55,703 nt of DNA from Acetatifactor sp. (GCA_029055435.1 JAIDDH010000047.1:1-55703), one strand, 5' to 3'. Counted from the first letter of the stretch, positions 8,778-18,047 are shown. Notes: a model not told the origin generated them from the letters alone. A program made the numbers and translations.

Positions 8778-8872
8778 TTGGTCATATAAAAGGAGCGATT
8801 GAAGAATAATTAAAAATTGTTATCATATGCGCAAATTAGCGCGATTACACAGAAGAAAACTAGGGGGATTTT

Positions 8873-11311
8873 ATGAATTCACCAAATTTACTGGCACATT
8901 TGACAAATGTAGATGGAGTAAGAAAAGAGCAGAATTTAAAGGAACATTGTTTACAGACAGCGGAATATGCCGCTGCAAGTATTGGAAAGGCAAAACATTT
9001 TCATCTTGTCTATCTGGCAGGAATCATACACGATATGGGTAAGGCCAAGGCAGAATTTGTAGATTATCTGGAAGCTGCCTATCAGGGGGAGGATGTAAAG
9101 AGAGGAACAGTAAATCATACGTTTGCCGGTGTGATCTGGCTTTTGGAGAAATATCATAAGGAAGCTTCGACAAAATGGGAAAAGCTTACATGTGAGATTA
9201 TTGGGTATGCAATCGGTTCCCATCATGGCATATTTGATTGTGCAGATTTGGATGGTAAAAATGGTTTTTTGTATCGTCTGCAGACAGATAAGGAAGAATT
9301 GGGCTATGCCGAGGCTGTGCAAAACTTTTTTACACAGGTTGTGGAGGAGGCCTTTATAGAAGGTGAATTTCAAAAGGCTAAGCTGGAAGTGGAAGAGTTT
9401 TTCAAGGAAGCAAAAAATACTTATGGAACCAATGCAAACAAAGTGTTTTTTCAAATAAGCATGTTGGTCAGATTAACGCTCTCAGCTGTTATTTATGGGG
9501 ATCGCAGAGATACCAGTGAATTTATGAGCCAACATATGGATCAAAAAGATTTAGGGCAGGCATATGAGAGCGGATGGAAGGCACGCAGGGATTATTTTGA
9601 GAATAAGCTGTCCATAATGGAAGCTTCCACGGCATTAAATCAGGTCAGAGGCGATATTTCCCGGCAATGTCTGGAAGCGGCGGAGAGACCTGAGGGGATT
9701 TATAGGCTGAGTGTGCCCACAGGGGCGGGCAAGACGCTATGTACTTTGCGTTTTGCTCTGGCGCATGCCGAAAAATATAATAAGAAAAGAATTATTTTTA
9801 TCATTCCGCTTTTAAGTGTGTTGGATCAGAATGTAAAGGTGATTCAGGATTATGTGCCGGATAGGGGCGAAGTTTTGGAACACCATTCCAATGTATTACA
9901 CGAGAGAAATCCGGGAGAAGAGGCAGATAAGTATGAGTTCTTGGGAGAGAGCTGGAATTATCCCATCGTGGTATCGACAATGGTGCAATTGTTGAATATT
10001 CTTTTTTCTCATCAGACTTCTGCTATAGGAAGGATGCAGGCACTATGTGACAGTGTGATTGTAATCGATGAAGTGCAGTCTCTGCCCAAGAAAGTAACAT
10101 TCATGTTTAATATGGCAATGAATTTTTTGCAGAGACATTGTAATGCAACCATTGTCCTGTCGTCGGCGACCCAGCCGTGTTTTGAGGAATTAAAGTGGCC
10201 GCTGTTGCTTGCGGAAAAGCCGGATATGGTACATTTAAATCAAGAACAGTTTCAAGTGTTTGAGCGGGCCCAGATTCAGAGTCGAGTGTTATCCGGCGGG
10301 ATGGATTGGGATGAGTGTGTCACATTTTGCGGTGAACAAATGGAACGGCATACATCTCTTCTAATAATCTGTAATACGAAAGCGGAAGCGAGGAAACTGA
10401 GTGAAAAGCTGCGGGAGCAGGCAGCATATGGACAGTGGGATGTATTTCACCTTTCGACAGCAATGTGTCAGACACACAGGATGGATGTATTGGAACAACT
10501 GAGGGAAAATCTATCTGCACTGCAACAGGGGTTTCGGGAACATACCAATGTGAGGAAGCTTATTTGTATTTCGACGCAGTTGATCGAGGCAGGAGTGGAT
10601 ATTTCCTTTTCCTGTGTGGTTCGTGTTTTGGCAGGTATTGACAATTTATCCCAGGCAGCAGGGAGGTGTAACCGCAGCAACGAGTATGGACAGATGGGAC
10701 AGGTGTATTTAATCAGTCTCAAGGACGAAAATCTGAATATGCTGAAAGATATCAGGAATGCCCAGCTTTGTACCCGAAACGTGTTGGAAAATCAGAAGAG
10801 TGAGGAGGAATCACTAATTGGAGAACAGGCCACCCGCAAATTTTACCAGTATCTTTTTGAGAAGACTGAGAACGAGATCAGATATCCGATCGAGGATCAA
10901 AAAACCACATTTTATCTTGCGGATTTATTATCTAACGATAATCCTCATGCAAAAGAGGCGGAGAAATTTATTTTGCGCCAGCCCTTTAAGACAGTGGGCA
11001 GGGCATTTCAGGTATTCGATGAGAACACTATAGATGTAGTAGTACCGTACAAAGAGGGCGAATATTGGATGGAACAATTGAGGGCGATGGAGAGAGAATG
11101 GTTTGAGTTGGAAAAATTTCAGGAGGTGATTCGACAGGCTCAGAAGTATACGGTAAATCTTTATGCATGGCAGAAGCAGAAATTGGATCAGGCTGGATTG
11201 TTGTACAGTGTTCTGGACGGGAGGGTATTGTTGTTGGACAGGCAGGCGTATGATGAGCAGTTTGGTGTTACGGTAATGGATGAGCAGGCAGTGGGACATT
11301 ATGTTTTATAG
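8873..11311 (+). CDS. cas3: CRISPR-associated helicase-nuclease Cas3 (type I-C)
   Basis: This 812-residue protein is the target-degrading enzyme of the type I system. It has an N-terminal HD nuclease (H25, H53-D54 in IIHDMGK, and a later HH in GSHHG) and a superfamily 2 helicase: Walker A PTGAGKT near 282-288, motif II DEVQ at 399, motif III SSAT, motif V STQLIEAGVDI and motif VI QAAGRCNR from 594. All nuclease and helicase motifs look intact, so it should be active once recruited by Cascade. The start sits behind AGGGGG. A small GCCGC-TTGT-GCGGC hairpin (11336-11349) lies in the 53-bp gap to cas5. Confidence 0.96.
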   Translation: MNSPNLLAHLTNVDGVRKEQNLKEHCLQTAEYAAASIGKAKHFHLVYLAGIIHDMGKAKAEFVDYLEAAYQGEDVKRGTVNHTFAGVIWLLEKYHKEASTKWEKLTCEIIGYAIGSHHGIFDCADLDGKNGFLYRLQTDKEELGYAEAVQNFFTQVVEEAFIEGEFQKAKLEVEEFFKEAKNTYGTNANKVFFQISMLVRLTLSAVIYGDRRDTSEFMSQHMDQKDLGQAYESGWKARRDYFENKLSIMEASTALNQVRGDISRQCLEAAERPEGIYRLSVPTGAGKTLCTLRFALAHAEKYNKKRIIFIIPLLSVLDQNVKVIQDYVPDRGEVLEHHSNVLHERNPGEEADKYEFLGESWNYPIVVSTMVQLLNILFSHQTSAIGRMQALCDSVIVIDEVQSLPKKVTFMFNMAMNFLQRHCNATIVLSSATQPCFEELKWPLLLAEKPDMVHLNQEQFQVFERAQIQSRVLSGGMDWDECVTFCGEQMERHTSLLIICNTKAEARKLSEKLREQAAYGQWDVFHLSTAMCQTHRMDVLEQLRENLSALQQGFREHTNVRKLICISTQLIEAGVDISFSCVVRVLAGIDNLSQAAGRCNRSNEYGQMGQVYLISLKDENLNMLKDIRNAQLCTRNVLENQKSEEESLIGEQATRKFYQYLFEKTENEIRYPIEDQKTTFYLADLLSNDNPHAKEAEKFILRQPFKTVGRAFQVFDENTIDVVVPYKEGEYWMEQLRAMEREWFELEKFQEVIRQAQKYTVNLYAWQKQKLDQAGLLYSVLDGRVLLLDRQAYDEQFGVTVMDEQAVGHYVL

Positions 11312-11364
11312 CCGGATAAAATCAAATTTAGTAATGCCGCTTGTGCGGCGGAATGTGAGGAAAG

Positions 11365-12108
11365 ATGAAACACAGGAATACAGTGGAGTTTGAAGTTATT
11401 GGAGAATATGGATTATTTGCGGATCCGATTACCCGTGTGGGCGGTGAAAAATTTACTTATCAGGTGCCGACCTATGAGGCGTTAAAAGGAATTCTGCAAA
11501 GTATATATTGGAAACCGACACTGATTTGGATCATAGACGAAGTGCGTATTATGAATCCGATTCAGACAGAGACAAAGGGAATACGCCCCATCAAATATTA
11601 CAATGACAAAAATGATTTGTCCTATTATACCTACCTGAAGAAGTGCCGGTATCAGGTGAGGGCTCACTTTATCTGGAATGAAAACCGTCCTGAATTGGAA
11701 CAGGATCGTAATGAGAACAAACATCACAATATTGCGAAGAGAATGATCGAAAGGGGCGGAAGGAGAGATATATTTCTTGGCACCAGAGAGTGTCAGGGGT
11801 ATGTAAAACCTTGCGTTTTCGGGGAGGGTAAAGGATTTTATGACCGCCCGGACAATATAGATTATCCTGTGGAGCTTAGCTTTGGCATGATGTATCACGG
11901 GATTACCTATGCGGATGAGGCATATTCCGACGAGACAAGAGGCAAAATGTGCGTGCGCTTGTGGCAGGCGGTGATGCGGGACGGTATTATTTCCTTTTTG
12001 CCGCCGTGGGAGTGTATTCACAGGCCGGTGAGGGAGATGAACATAAAAAGGTTTGACGAGGAGGCGGGAAACTTCTCAATTGCAAATGAGGAAGGGGTGA
12101 TGCAATAG
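11365..12108 (+). CDS. cas5c: Cas5c, pre-crRNA processing endoribonuclease
   Basis: In type I-C systems Cas5 replaces Cas6: it cuts the repeat RNA and stays on the crRNA 5' handle. This 247-residue protein has the N-terminal ferredoxin-like fold signature (EVIGEYGLFADP) and a KHH motif at 119-121. Y48, K119 and H120 correspond in spacing to the catalytic Tyr-Lys-His reported for Bacillus halodurans Cas5d (46, 116, 117). The start is the ATG behind GTGAGGAAAG. It abuts cas8c with no gap. Confidence 0.94.
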   Translation: MKHRNTVEFEVIGEYGLFADPITRVGGEKFTYQVPTYEALKGILQSIYWKPTLIWIIDEVRIMNPIQTETKGIRPIKYYNDKNDLSYYTYLKKCRYQVRAHFIWNENRPELEQDRNENKHHNIAKRMIERGGRRDIFLGTRECQGYVKPCVFGEGKGFYDRPDNIDYPVELSFGMMYHGITYADEAYSDETRGKMCVRLWQAVMRDGIISFLPPWECIHRPVREMNIKRFDEEAGNFSIANEEGVMQ

Positions 12109-14019
12109 ATGTCATGGGTGAACCGACTTGTTGAGACATATGACAGTAATATAGGAAAGGGGCAGCATTCCGATACGCCGCTCATGCCTATTGCGCATAA
12201 GGAGGCCAATGCGCAGATTGAAATTATACTGAACAGTGAAGGTGTATTTCGGAATGCTGAGATAATCAAAAAGGAGGATGCGCCAACACTCATTCCCGTG
12301 ACTGAGGCTTCCGCAGGAAGAAGTTCCGGGGCAGCGCCCCATCCCTTATGCGATACGCTTTCCTATCTGGCAGGCGATTTTGCCTGTCACTGCGAGAAGG
12401 AGAAAGAGAGAAAAAGTGCGGAAGAAAAATTTCATGCTTATCTCACAAATTTGGAGAGCTGGGCCGCATCGGAATATACACATCCAAAAATACAGGCGAT
12501 TTATCATTATCTGTTGCAGCAGACGGTGATCTCGGATTTGATCCGTGAAGGACTGATTGAGTTAAATGAGGACGGTATTTTTCAACCGAAAAAAATCAGC
12601 GGACAGCCTTACGAGAAAGCGCTGGTCAGGTTTCGTATTCTGGGTGAAGAGTCAGGGCAGACCGGCACATGGGAGGATGCCTCGCTGGTGCAGGCCTATA
12701 CGAATTATTATCTAACGGAGCAGCAGGGCAGGACAGATATCTGTTATTTTACAGGAAAGGAGGGAACGATTTCCGAGAATCATCCCAAGGGAATTGTGGC
12801 ATCCGACTATGGGGCAAAGGTGGTATCTGCAAATGATGGACAAGGCTACACCTACCGGGGAAGATTTCAAAATGCGGAGCAGGCTTATGCGCTGAGTTAC
12901 GAGGCTTCCCAGAAAATGCACAGCGCTTTGACATGGCTTGCCAAAACACAGGGGACGTTCATAGGCAGTCAGGATAAGAGAATCTTCCTTTGCTGGAATC
13001 CGCAGGGAAAGAAAACACCGGGCATGTTTGATGAATTTGGTCTGACAGAAGACGAGGAGATACATAATACGCCAGTGTCTTATCGGAGAAATCTGATCAG
13101 AACTTTTAGGGGTTATCGGAATCAGTTTGATGAGACAGATTCCATTATTGTGATGGGGCTGGATGCGGCTACGACAGGGAGATTATCTGTGACATATTAT
13201 CACGAACTGGCGGCATCGGACTTTTTGGAGCGAATACTCTATTGGGGAGAGACCTGCAACTGGTTTTATCTGAAATTTGACGCGAAAAGCCACCCCTATT
13301 ATTCTGTTGAGACACCGATTTTTCGGAGAATTGTGGAATGCGCATTCGGGCGTGAAAGAGGAAAATTTATTGATGTAGATGATAAGGTACTGAAGGATCA
13401 GACACAAAGGCTGGTAAAGTGCATGCTGGAGAGACAGCCCATACCTTTTGATATGGTTCGGGCATTGACGGTTCGGGCTTCCACACCCATGGCATACTCA
13501 AGAGGAAACAGAGAACGAGTGCTGTCTACGGCGTGTGCGGTAATAAATAAATACTATTATGAGAAAAATGCAGAAAGGCAGGAAGAGAGAGACGATATGA
13601 GATTGGATTTGGAAAACCATGACAGAAGCTATTTGTTCGGAAGACTGCTGGCAGTGTGTGAAAAGGTGGAGCGGATGACTTATGACAGAGAAGAGTCCCG
13701 TGATCCCAATGCGATTCGGCTTCAGTCGGCCTATGTCAATCATCCGATGCAGACATGGAAAATCTTGGAGGGTCTGTTGAATCCTTATTTCCAGAAGCTG
13801 AAACCGGGAGCAAGAGAACATTATCGTAACGTAATCAGTGAAATAGTTCTCTCATTTCGTGATGAAGATGTGAAATCCATGAATCAGGAACTGAAGGAAA
13901 CTTATCTATTGGGATATTATCTGCAGAGAGCCGAACTAAATCAGTCAAAAAAAGGAACAAAAGAACAAACCAGAGAAGAGATTAAAGAGGAGACAAAGGA
14001 GGTACAGGAAAATGAGTAG
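12109..14019 (+). CDS. cas8c: Cas8c (Csd1), large Cascade subunit
   Basis: This 636-residue protein is the PAM-recognising large subunit of I-C Cascade. Recognition rests on its length, its place between cas5 and cas7, and family segments such as the N-terminal LVETYDSN and the C-terminal SYLFGRLLAVCEKVE helices. It begins directly after the cas5 stop and overlaps cas7 by 8 bp. The C-terminal quarter is likely also translated on its own as Cas11c from an internal ATG at 13597. The last 20 residues are a lysine/glutamate-rich tail. Confidence 0.94.
   Translation: MSWVNRLVETYDSNIGKGQHSDTPLMPIAHKEANAQIEIILNSEGVFRNAEIIKKEDAPTLIPVTEASAGRSSGAAPHPLCDTLSYLAGDFACHCEKEKERKSAEEKFHAYLTNLESWAASEYTHPKIQAIYHYLLQQTVISDLIREGLIELNEDGIFQPKKISGQPYEKALVRFRILGEESGQTGTWEDASLVQAYTNYYLTEQQGRTDICYFTGKEGTISENHPKGIVASDYGAKVVSANDGQGYTYRGRFQNAEQAYALSYEASQKMHSALTWLAKTQGTFIGSQDKRIFLCWNPQGKKTPGMFDEFGLTEDEEIHNTPVSYRRNLIRTFRGYRNQFDETDSIIVMGLDAATTGRLSVTYYHELAASDFLERILYWGETCNWFYLKFDAKSHPYYSVETPIFRRIVECAFGRERGKFIDVDDKVLKDQTQRLVKCMLERQPIPFDMVRALTVRASTPMAYSRGNRERVLSTACAVINKYYYEKNAERQEERDDMRLDLENHDRSYLFGRLLAVCEKVERMTYDREESRDPNAIRLQSAYVNHPMQTWKILEGLLNPYFQKLKPGAREHYRNVISEIVLSFRDEDVKSMNQELKETYLLGYYLQRAELNQSKKGTKEQTREEIKEETKEVQENE
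13597..14019 (+). CDS. cas11c: Predicted internal Cas11c small subunit within cas8c
   Basis: Type I-C systems are known to make a Cas11 small subunit from an internal start in the 3' part of cas8c. Here Met497 (ATG at 13597, MRLDLENHDRSY) follows GGAAGAGAG at a spacing of about 8 nt and would give a 140-residue, all-helical product, close to the size reported in other I-C systems. The internal start is predicted from the ribosome site and the known family behaviour; it is not proven by sequence. Confidence 0.6.
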   Translation: MRLDLENHDRSYLFGRLLAVCEKVERMTYDREESRDPNAIRLQSAYVNHPMQTWKILEGLLNPYFQKLKPGAREHYRNVISEIVLSFRDEDVKSMNQELKETYLLGYYLQRAELNQSKKGTKEQTREEIKEETKEVQENE

Positions 14020-14860
14020 CTTGCAGAATAAGATTGATTTTACAGTATTGGTTAAGGTGGCGAATGCCAATCCCAACGGTGACCCTCTCAATGGGAATCG
14101 TCCCAGAACCACTTATGCAGGGCAGGGAGAAATATCAGATGTGTGTATTAAAAGAAAAATAAGGAATCGTCTGCAGGATATGGGAGAGTCTATTTTCGTG
14201 CAGTCGGCAGAGCGCAGCGACGACGGTTTTTCGTCTTTGAGCGAGAGAGCGGCAGGAAATATTACGGTCTATCAGTCCAACGACGACTATGCTAGACAAG
14301 CATGCGAAAAGTGGATTGATGTGCGCACCTTTGGACAGGTGTTTGCATTTAAGAGCAAGGATAAAAAGGATGGTGTTTCTGTGGGTGTCAGAGGACCTGT
14401 TTCTATCCATCAGGCGGTGAGTTGTTCTCCTGTTGATATTAACAGTATGCAGATTACAAAGAGTGTGAATAGTGAACCCGCGGAAGGGAAGAGCTCTGAT
14501 ACGATGGGAACAAAGCATTTTGTAGAATTTGGACTGTATAGGATCAAGGGTTCCATCAATGTTCAACTGGCAGAAAAAACCGGATTCTCGGAGGAGGATG
14601 CCGAATTGCTGAAAGAGGCACTCCGCACACTTTTTATCAACGACGCGTCTGCGGCAAGACCGGACGGTAGTATGGAAGTGGTCTCCGTATACTGGTGGAA
14701 ACACAATAATAAAATCGGTCAATATTCTGCTGCGAAAGTGCATGATTCTCTGAAAGTCACATTAAAGGACGGTGTTTTGGTACCTAGTGCGGTGGAGGAT
14801 TATGAGATTTGCATAGAACCTCTTCCTGAATTAGAGCCGGAAATTATTGCAGGAATATAG
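14012..14860 (+). CDS. cas7c: Cas7c (Csd2), Cascade backbone
   Basis: This 282-residue RAMP protein forms the crRNA-binding filament of Cascade. It shows the family N-terminus (VKVANANPNGDPLNGNRPR) followed by VCIKRKIRNRLQ, and later GPVSIHQAVS and TMGTKHFVEFGLY. An AAAGGAGG site inside the end of cas8c drives its start, and the genes overlap by 8 bp, which suggests translational coupling and fits the higher copy number of Cas7 in the complex. Confidence 0.95.
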   Translation: MSSLQNKIDFTVLVKVANANPNGDPLNGNRPRTTYAGQGEISDVCIKRKIRNRLQDMGESIFVQSAERSDDGFSSLSERAAGNITVYQSNDDYARQACEKWIDVRTFGQVFAFKSKDKKDGVSVGVRGPVSIHQAVSCSPVDINSMQITKSVNSEPAEGKSSDTMGTKHFVEFGLYRIKGSINVQLAEKTGFSEEDAELLKEALRTLFINDASAARPDGSMEVVSVYWWKHNNKIGQYSAAKVHDSLKVTLKDGVLVPSAVEDYEICIEPLPELEPEIIAGI

Positions 14861-14862
14861 TC

Positions 14863-15519
14863 ATGTATCAGGAAGACGATTATTTAATGCTTTCAGGGCT
14901 GCAACATTTTGCATATTGCAGGAGACAGTGGGCTCTGATTCATGTTGAGCAGCAATGGGCGGAGAATGAGAGAACGATAGACGGACATTTATTTCATACC
15001 GTGGCACATGATAAAGATCGAATCGAAAAGAGAGGAGATCTGCTGATTACAAGAGGATTGAATATCAAATCAGCAAAGCTTGGCATGTCCGGTGTGTGCG
15101 ATGTTGTGGAATTTCACAAGTCTGAGCAGGGCGTTCCTTTATTTTCCTATGAAGGGCTGTGGGAGCCCTATCCAATTGAATATAAAAGAGGACTACCCAA
15201 GACGAACGAGGCGGACGAATTGCAGTTGTGTGGTCAGGCTATTTGTCTGGAAGAAATGCTGATGTGTCATATACCCTGCGGAAGCTTATTTTACGGAGAA
15301 AATCACAGAAGAAAAAGTGTAGAGTTTACAGATGCTTTGCGCACCAAAGTGTATGCCATGGCGGACGAAATGCATGATTTATGGAAGAAAGGATATACGC
15401 CGAAGGTAAAGCCGCATAAAGGATGTAATGCCTGTTCTTTAAAAGAAATCTGTGTACCTAGGCTGGGTAAAGAAAAAGCGGTAACTTCCTATATAGAGGA
15501 TCGTCTGCTGGAGGAATAG
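14863..15519 (+). CDS. cas4: Cas4 exonuclease, spacer acquisition
   Basis: This 218-residue PD-(D/E)XK nuclease helps choose and trim prespacers with Cas1-Cas2. It has the four iron-sulfur cysteines (C19 in FAYCRRQW; C188, C191 and C197 in CNACSLKEIC) and the nuclease core PIEYKRG followed by the QLCGQ helix. It starts 2 bp after the cas7 stop with only a weak ribosome site, so its translation probably depends on coupling. It lies 1 bp before cas1. Confidence 0.95.
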   Translation: MYQEDDYLMLSGLQHFAYCRRQWALIHVEQQWAENERTIDGHLFHTVAHDKDRIEKRGDLLITRGLNIKSAKLGMSGVCDVVEFHKSEQGVPLFSYEGLWEPYPIEYKRGLPKTNEADELQLCGQAICLEEMLMCHIPCGSLFYGENHRRKSVEFTDALRTKVYAMADEMHDLWKKGYTPKVKPHKGCNACSLKEICVPRLGKEKAVTSYIEDRLLEE

Positions 15520-15520
15520 T

Positions 15521-16552
15521 ATGCGTAAATTGTTGAATACTTTATTCATTACCACTGAAAATGCATTTTTATCTCTGGAGGGAGAGACTGTGTGCGTGGA
15601 GATTGCGAAACAGAAAGTAGGGCAATTTCCGCTGCACACATTGGAGAGTATTGTGTGTTTTACTTATAATGGGGCAACACCGGCTTTCATGGGAGTATGT
15701 GCCCAAAAGGGTATTAATCTTACGTTTTTTAGCCCTTTTGGGAGGTTTTTATGCAGAGTGGTTGGTGAGAATCAGGGAAATGTACTTTTGAGAAAACAGC
15801 AGTATCGAATTTCAGATCATAAGGAGGCCAGTTGTTTGATAGCGCGCAACCTTATTTTGGGGAAGGTATTCAATTGCCGATGGAGTATAGACAGAACCTT
15901 GCGGGATCATCCCCTTCAAGTCGATGCGGAGCGCTGCAAAACAACAATTCAATACTTGATAAATGCCATGGATAAAATAAAGCGGGAAGAGGATCTGGAC
16001 TCGCTGCGGGGATTGGAAGGAGAATGTGCTTCTCTTTATTTCGGAATTTTTGGCGACTTAATTTTAAATCAAAAGGATGCATTCCCTTTCAGCGGAAGGA
16101 ATAAGCGACCGCCTTTGGACAATGTAAATGCAATGCTGTCGTTTGGTTACACGCTCTTAGCAAATGATTGTGCATATGCCTTGGAAGGTGTGGGACTGGA
16201 CTCTTATGTGGGGTTTTTACACCGGGACCGACCGGGAAGAAAGTCTCTGGCACTTGATCTAATGGAAGAAATGCGGGCTGTATTGGTGGACAGATTTGTT
16301 TTAACACTCATCAATAACCGGAAGATCAGAAAGGAACATTTTCAAATTTCTGAAAGCGGAGCTGTAGAGTTCACGGAGGATGGGCGAAAGAAATTTATCA
16401 CGGCCTGGCAGGAACACAAACGGGAACAAATTACACACCCTTATCTACAGGAAAAAATATGCTGGGGTCTGGTGCCGCATGTTCAGGCATTATTGCTCGC
16501 CAGACATCTGCGAGGAGATATCGACGGCTATCCGCCATTTATGTGGAAGTGA
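15521..16552 (+). CDS. cas1: Cas1 integrase (type I-C)
   Basis: This 343-residue protein is the integrase that inserts new spacers at the leader end. The metal-binding residues are visible: Glu in LEGECASLYF (about 166-168), H234 in FLHRDRPGR and the acidic pair in LDLMEEMR (about 246-250). The start is the ATG behind CTGGAGGAA, one base after the cas4 stop. With intact Cas4, Cas1 and Cas2 the locus should be able to acquire spacers, although the array is short. Confidence 0.96.
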   Translation: MRKLLNTLFITTENAFLSLEGETVCVEIAKQKVGQFPLHTLESIVCFTYNGATPAFMGVCAQKGINLTFFSPFGRFLCRVVGENQGNVLLRKQQYRISDHKEASCLIARNLILGKVFNCRWSIDRTLRDHPLQVDAERCKTTIQYLINAMDKIKREEDLDSLRGLEGECASLYFGIFGDLILNQKDAFPFSGRNKRPPLDNVNAMLSFGYTLLANDCAYALEGVGLDSYVGFLHRDRPGRKSLALDLMEEMRAVLVDRFVLTLINNRKIRKEHFQISESGAVEFTEDGRKKFITAWQEHKREQITHPYLQEKICWGLVPHVQALLLARHLRGDIDGYPPFMWK

Positions 16553-16564
16553 GGATGAGGCAAT

Positions 16565-16855
16565 ATGCTTGTATTAATTACTTATGATGTGAACACGGAA
16601 GATAGCAAAGGAAAAGCCCGTCTGCGTAAAGTGGCAAAGCAGTGCGTGAATCATGGACAGCGAGTACAAAATTCGGTGTTTGAGTGCGTTTTAGATCCGG
16701 GTCAATGCAAATTACTGAAAGCACAACTGTTGGAACTTATTGATGAGAAAAAGGATAGCTTGCGGTTCTATTATCTGGGAAATCAATATAAAAACAAAAT
16801 AGAGCACTATGGGGCAAAGCAGACGTTTGACCAAGAAGGAGTACTCATTCTGTAG
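16565..16855 (+). CDS. cas2: Cas2, adaptation complex subunit
   Basis: This 96-residue protein has the Cas2 ferredoxin-like fold: MLVLITYDVNTED with the conserved Asp8, then RLRKVAKQCVNHGQRVQNSVFEC. It forms the dimer that bridges two Cas1 dimers. It starts behind GAGGATGAGG, 12 bp after cas1, and is the last gene of the operon; the CRISPR leader follows. Confidence 0.96.
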   Translation: MLVLITYDVNTEDSKGKARLRKVAKQCVNHGQRVQNSVFECVLDPGQCKLLKAQLLELIDEKKDSLRFYYLGNQYKNKIEHYGAKQTFDQEGVLIL

Positions 16856-17047
16856 TATTTTATAGTGCGAATTAGAAACACACATAAAAAGCATGGGTGG
16901 TTCGCACCTGAATATTAGGAAAGAACCATCATCAAATTACTGTTCATAATAGCCAAGTCGAGGTAACTGGCATTAGAGAAGTATTATTATTGGGTAGTTT
17001 TAGTAAATATAGATGAAAGTAGAAAGATGTTTTTGTCTATGTTTGCT
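16856..17047 (+). promoter_or_regulatory. CRISPR leader
   Basis: This 192-bp A+T-rich stretch separates cas2 from the first repeat and contains no gene. It holds a 7-bp inverted repeat (GTGCGAA at 16865-16871 and TTCGCAC at 16901-16907), a feature also seen in other I-C leaders as I recall. The degenerate last repeat at the far end confirms that this is the leader side, where new spacers enter. Confidence 0.75.
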
Positions 17048-17478
17048 GTCACTCCCCGTGCGGGAGTGTGGATTGAAATCATTACTCTCCAGTAAAGTCC
17101 TCAGCTTATTACAGTCACTCCCCGTGCGGGAGTGTGGATTGAAATCCAACGGTAGAGGAGCAAGCGCCAACTATGGCGTAGTCACTCCCCGTGCGGGAGT
17201 GTGGATTGAAATTGTATAGTACCCCGACAGGCATCCAGGGGATAATAGGTTACTCCCCGTGCGGGAGTGTGGATTGAAATATTGCTCCCATCATCAAAGT
17301 AGTACAAATGCAGCGTCACTCCCCGTGCGGGAGTGTGGATTGAAATATCAGCTTATCACCCTCCATCTGAGTGATTCCGCGTCACTCCCCGTGCGGGAGT
17401 GTGGATTGAAATAGCCAGACAGGATCGGCTGCTGCAAGCTCCCCTAGTCACTCCCCGTGCAGGAGTGTAGATTACAAT
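17048..17478 (+). CRISPR. Type I-C CRISPR array, 7 repeats and 6 spacers
   Basis: The 32-bp repeat begins GTCACTCCCC, has a 7-bp stem CACTCCC/GGGAGTG and ends GATTGAAAT, the typical I-C form. Repeats lie at 17048-17079, 17114-17145, 17181-17212, 17249-17280, 17315-17346, 17381-17412 and 17447-17478. Spacers are 34, 35, 36, 34, 34 and 34 bp. Repeat 4 has one change (GTT for GTC). Repeat 7 has four changes, two of them in the 3' end (ATTACAAT for ATTGAAAT), as expected of the oldest, leader-distal end. No spacer matches another part of the window by eye. The array ends 44 bp before the 3' end of spmB. Confidence 0.97.
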
Positions 17479-17522
17479 TATGGAACAAAACCCTTCCGCC
17501 GACCTAAATGTGTAAAGAAAAG

Positions 17523-18047
17523 TCACATCCACCCCGCCAACATCACGCTTGCCACTGTCCCCGCCAGCGTAGCCAGCAGCGCACCTGTCAGAGTATACCT
17601 GGTCTTTGTCACCTTCGCTGCCAGGAAATACACGCTCATAGTATAAAACACGGTCTCGGTGCAGCTCATGAGGATAGAGGTCACGGTTCCGGCGTAGGAG
17701 TCGGGGCCGTTTGCCTTGAAGATATCCAGCACCAGTCCGGTGGCGGCGGAGGAGGAGAATAGTTTTACGACAAGCAGGGGGACGAGCTGGGCGGGAAGCC
17801 CGGCTCGTTCTGTGACAGGGCCCAGCAGGCTGCCCAACAGTTCAAAAAAACCGGAGGCGCGCAGCACGCCCACTGCAACCAACAGCCCAATGAGAGTGGG
17901 GATAATATCCACCACGATTTTCAGGCCATCCTTTGCACCGCGCAGAAAGCTTTCATAGACTTTTACTCTGGATGCCAGACCATAGCTTACGACAAAGAAA
18001 ATAATCAGTGGGATAATGATATCGGAAAGATGGAGAAAGATATTCAT
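17523..18047 (-). CDS. spmB: Spore maturation protein B
   Basis: This 174-residue membrane protein has the SpmB nucleoside-recognition domain: GAKDGLKIVVDIIPTLIGLL (about 37-56), then LVVKLFSSSAATGL and SCTETVFYTMSVYF. It is the partner of SpmA in spore core dehydration. It should directly follow spmA, but it stands about 9.2 kb away, convergent with it, with its 3' end against the CRISPR array and downstream of an AEC transporter gene. Both proteins look intact, so the split has not obviously destroyed function, but the two can no longer be co-transcribed. Confidence 0.9.
   Translation of the reverse strand: MNIFLHLSDIIIPLIIFFVVSYGLASRVKVYESFLRGAKDGLKIVVDIIPTLIGLLVAVGVLRASGFFELLGSLLGPVTERAGLPAQLVPLLVVKLFSSSAATGLVLDIFKANGPDSYAGTVTSILMSCTETVFYTMSVYFLAAKVTKTRYTLTGALLATLAGTVASVMLAGWM

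Larger units (their letters stand above)
8367..8872 (+). other. 506-bp gap between spmA and cas3
   Basis: The gap holds no convincing gene. It contains a near-perfect 53-bp hairpin (8543-8595), a T-tract around 8700, a promoter for the cas operon (8749-8777) and a small palindrome GCGC-AAATTA-GCGC (8829-8842). It is A+T-rich compared with spmA. It is the left junction of the CRISPR-Cas locus, and I looked here for the missing spmB without finding any trace. Confidence 0.6.

Noticed and set aside
17016..17219. Open frame reading through the first CRISPR repeats
   Set aside because: It is made of repeat units translated in one frame; the array explains it fully.
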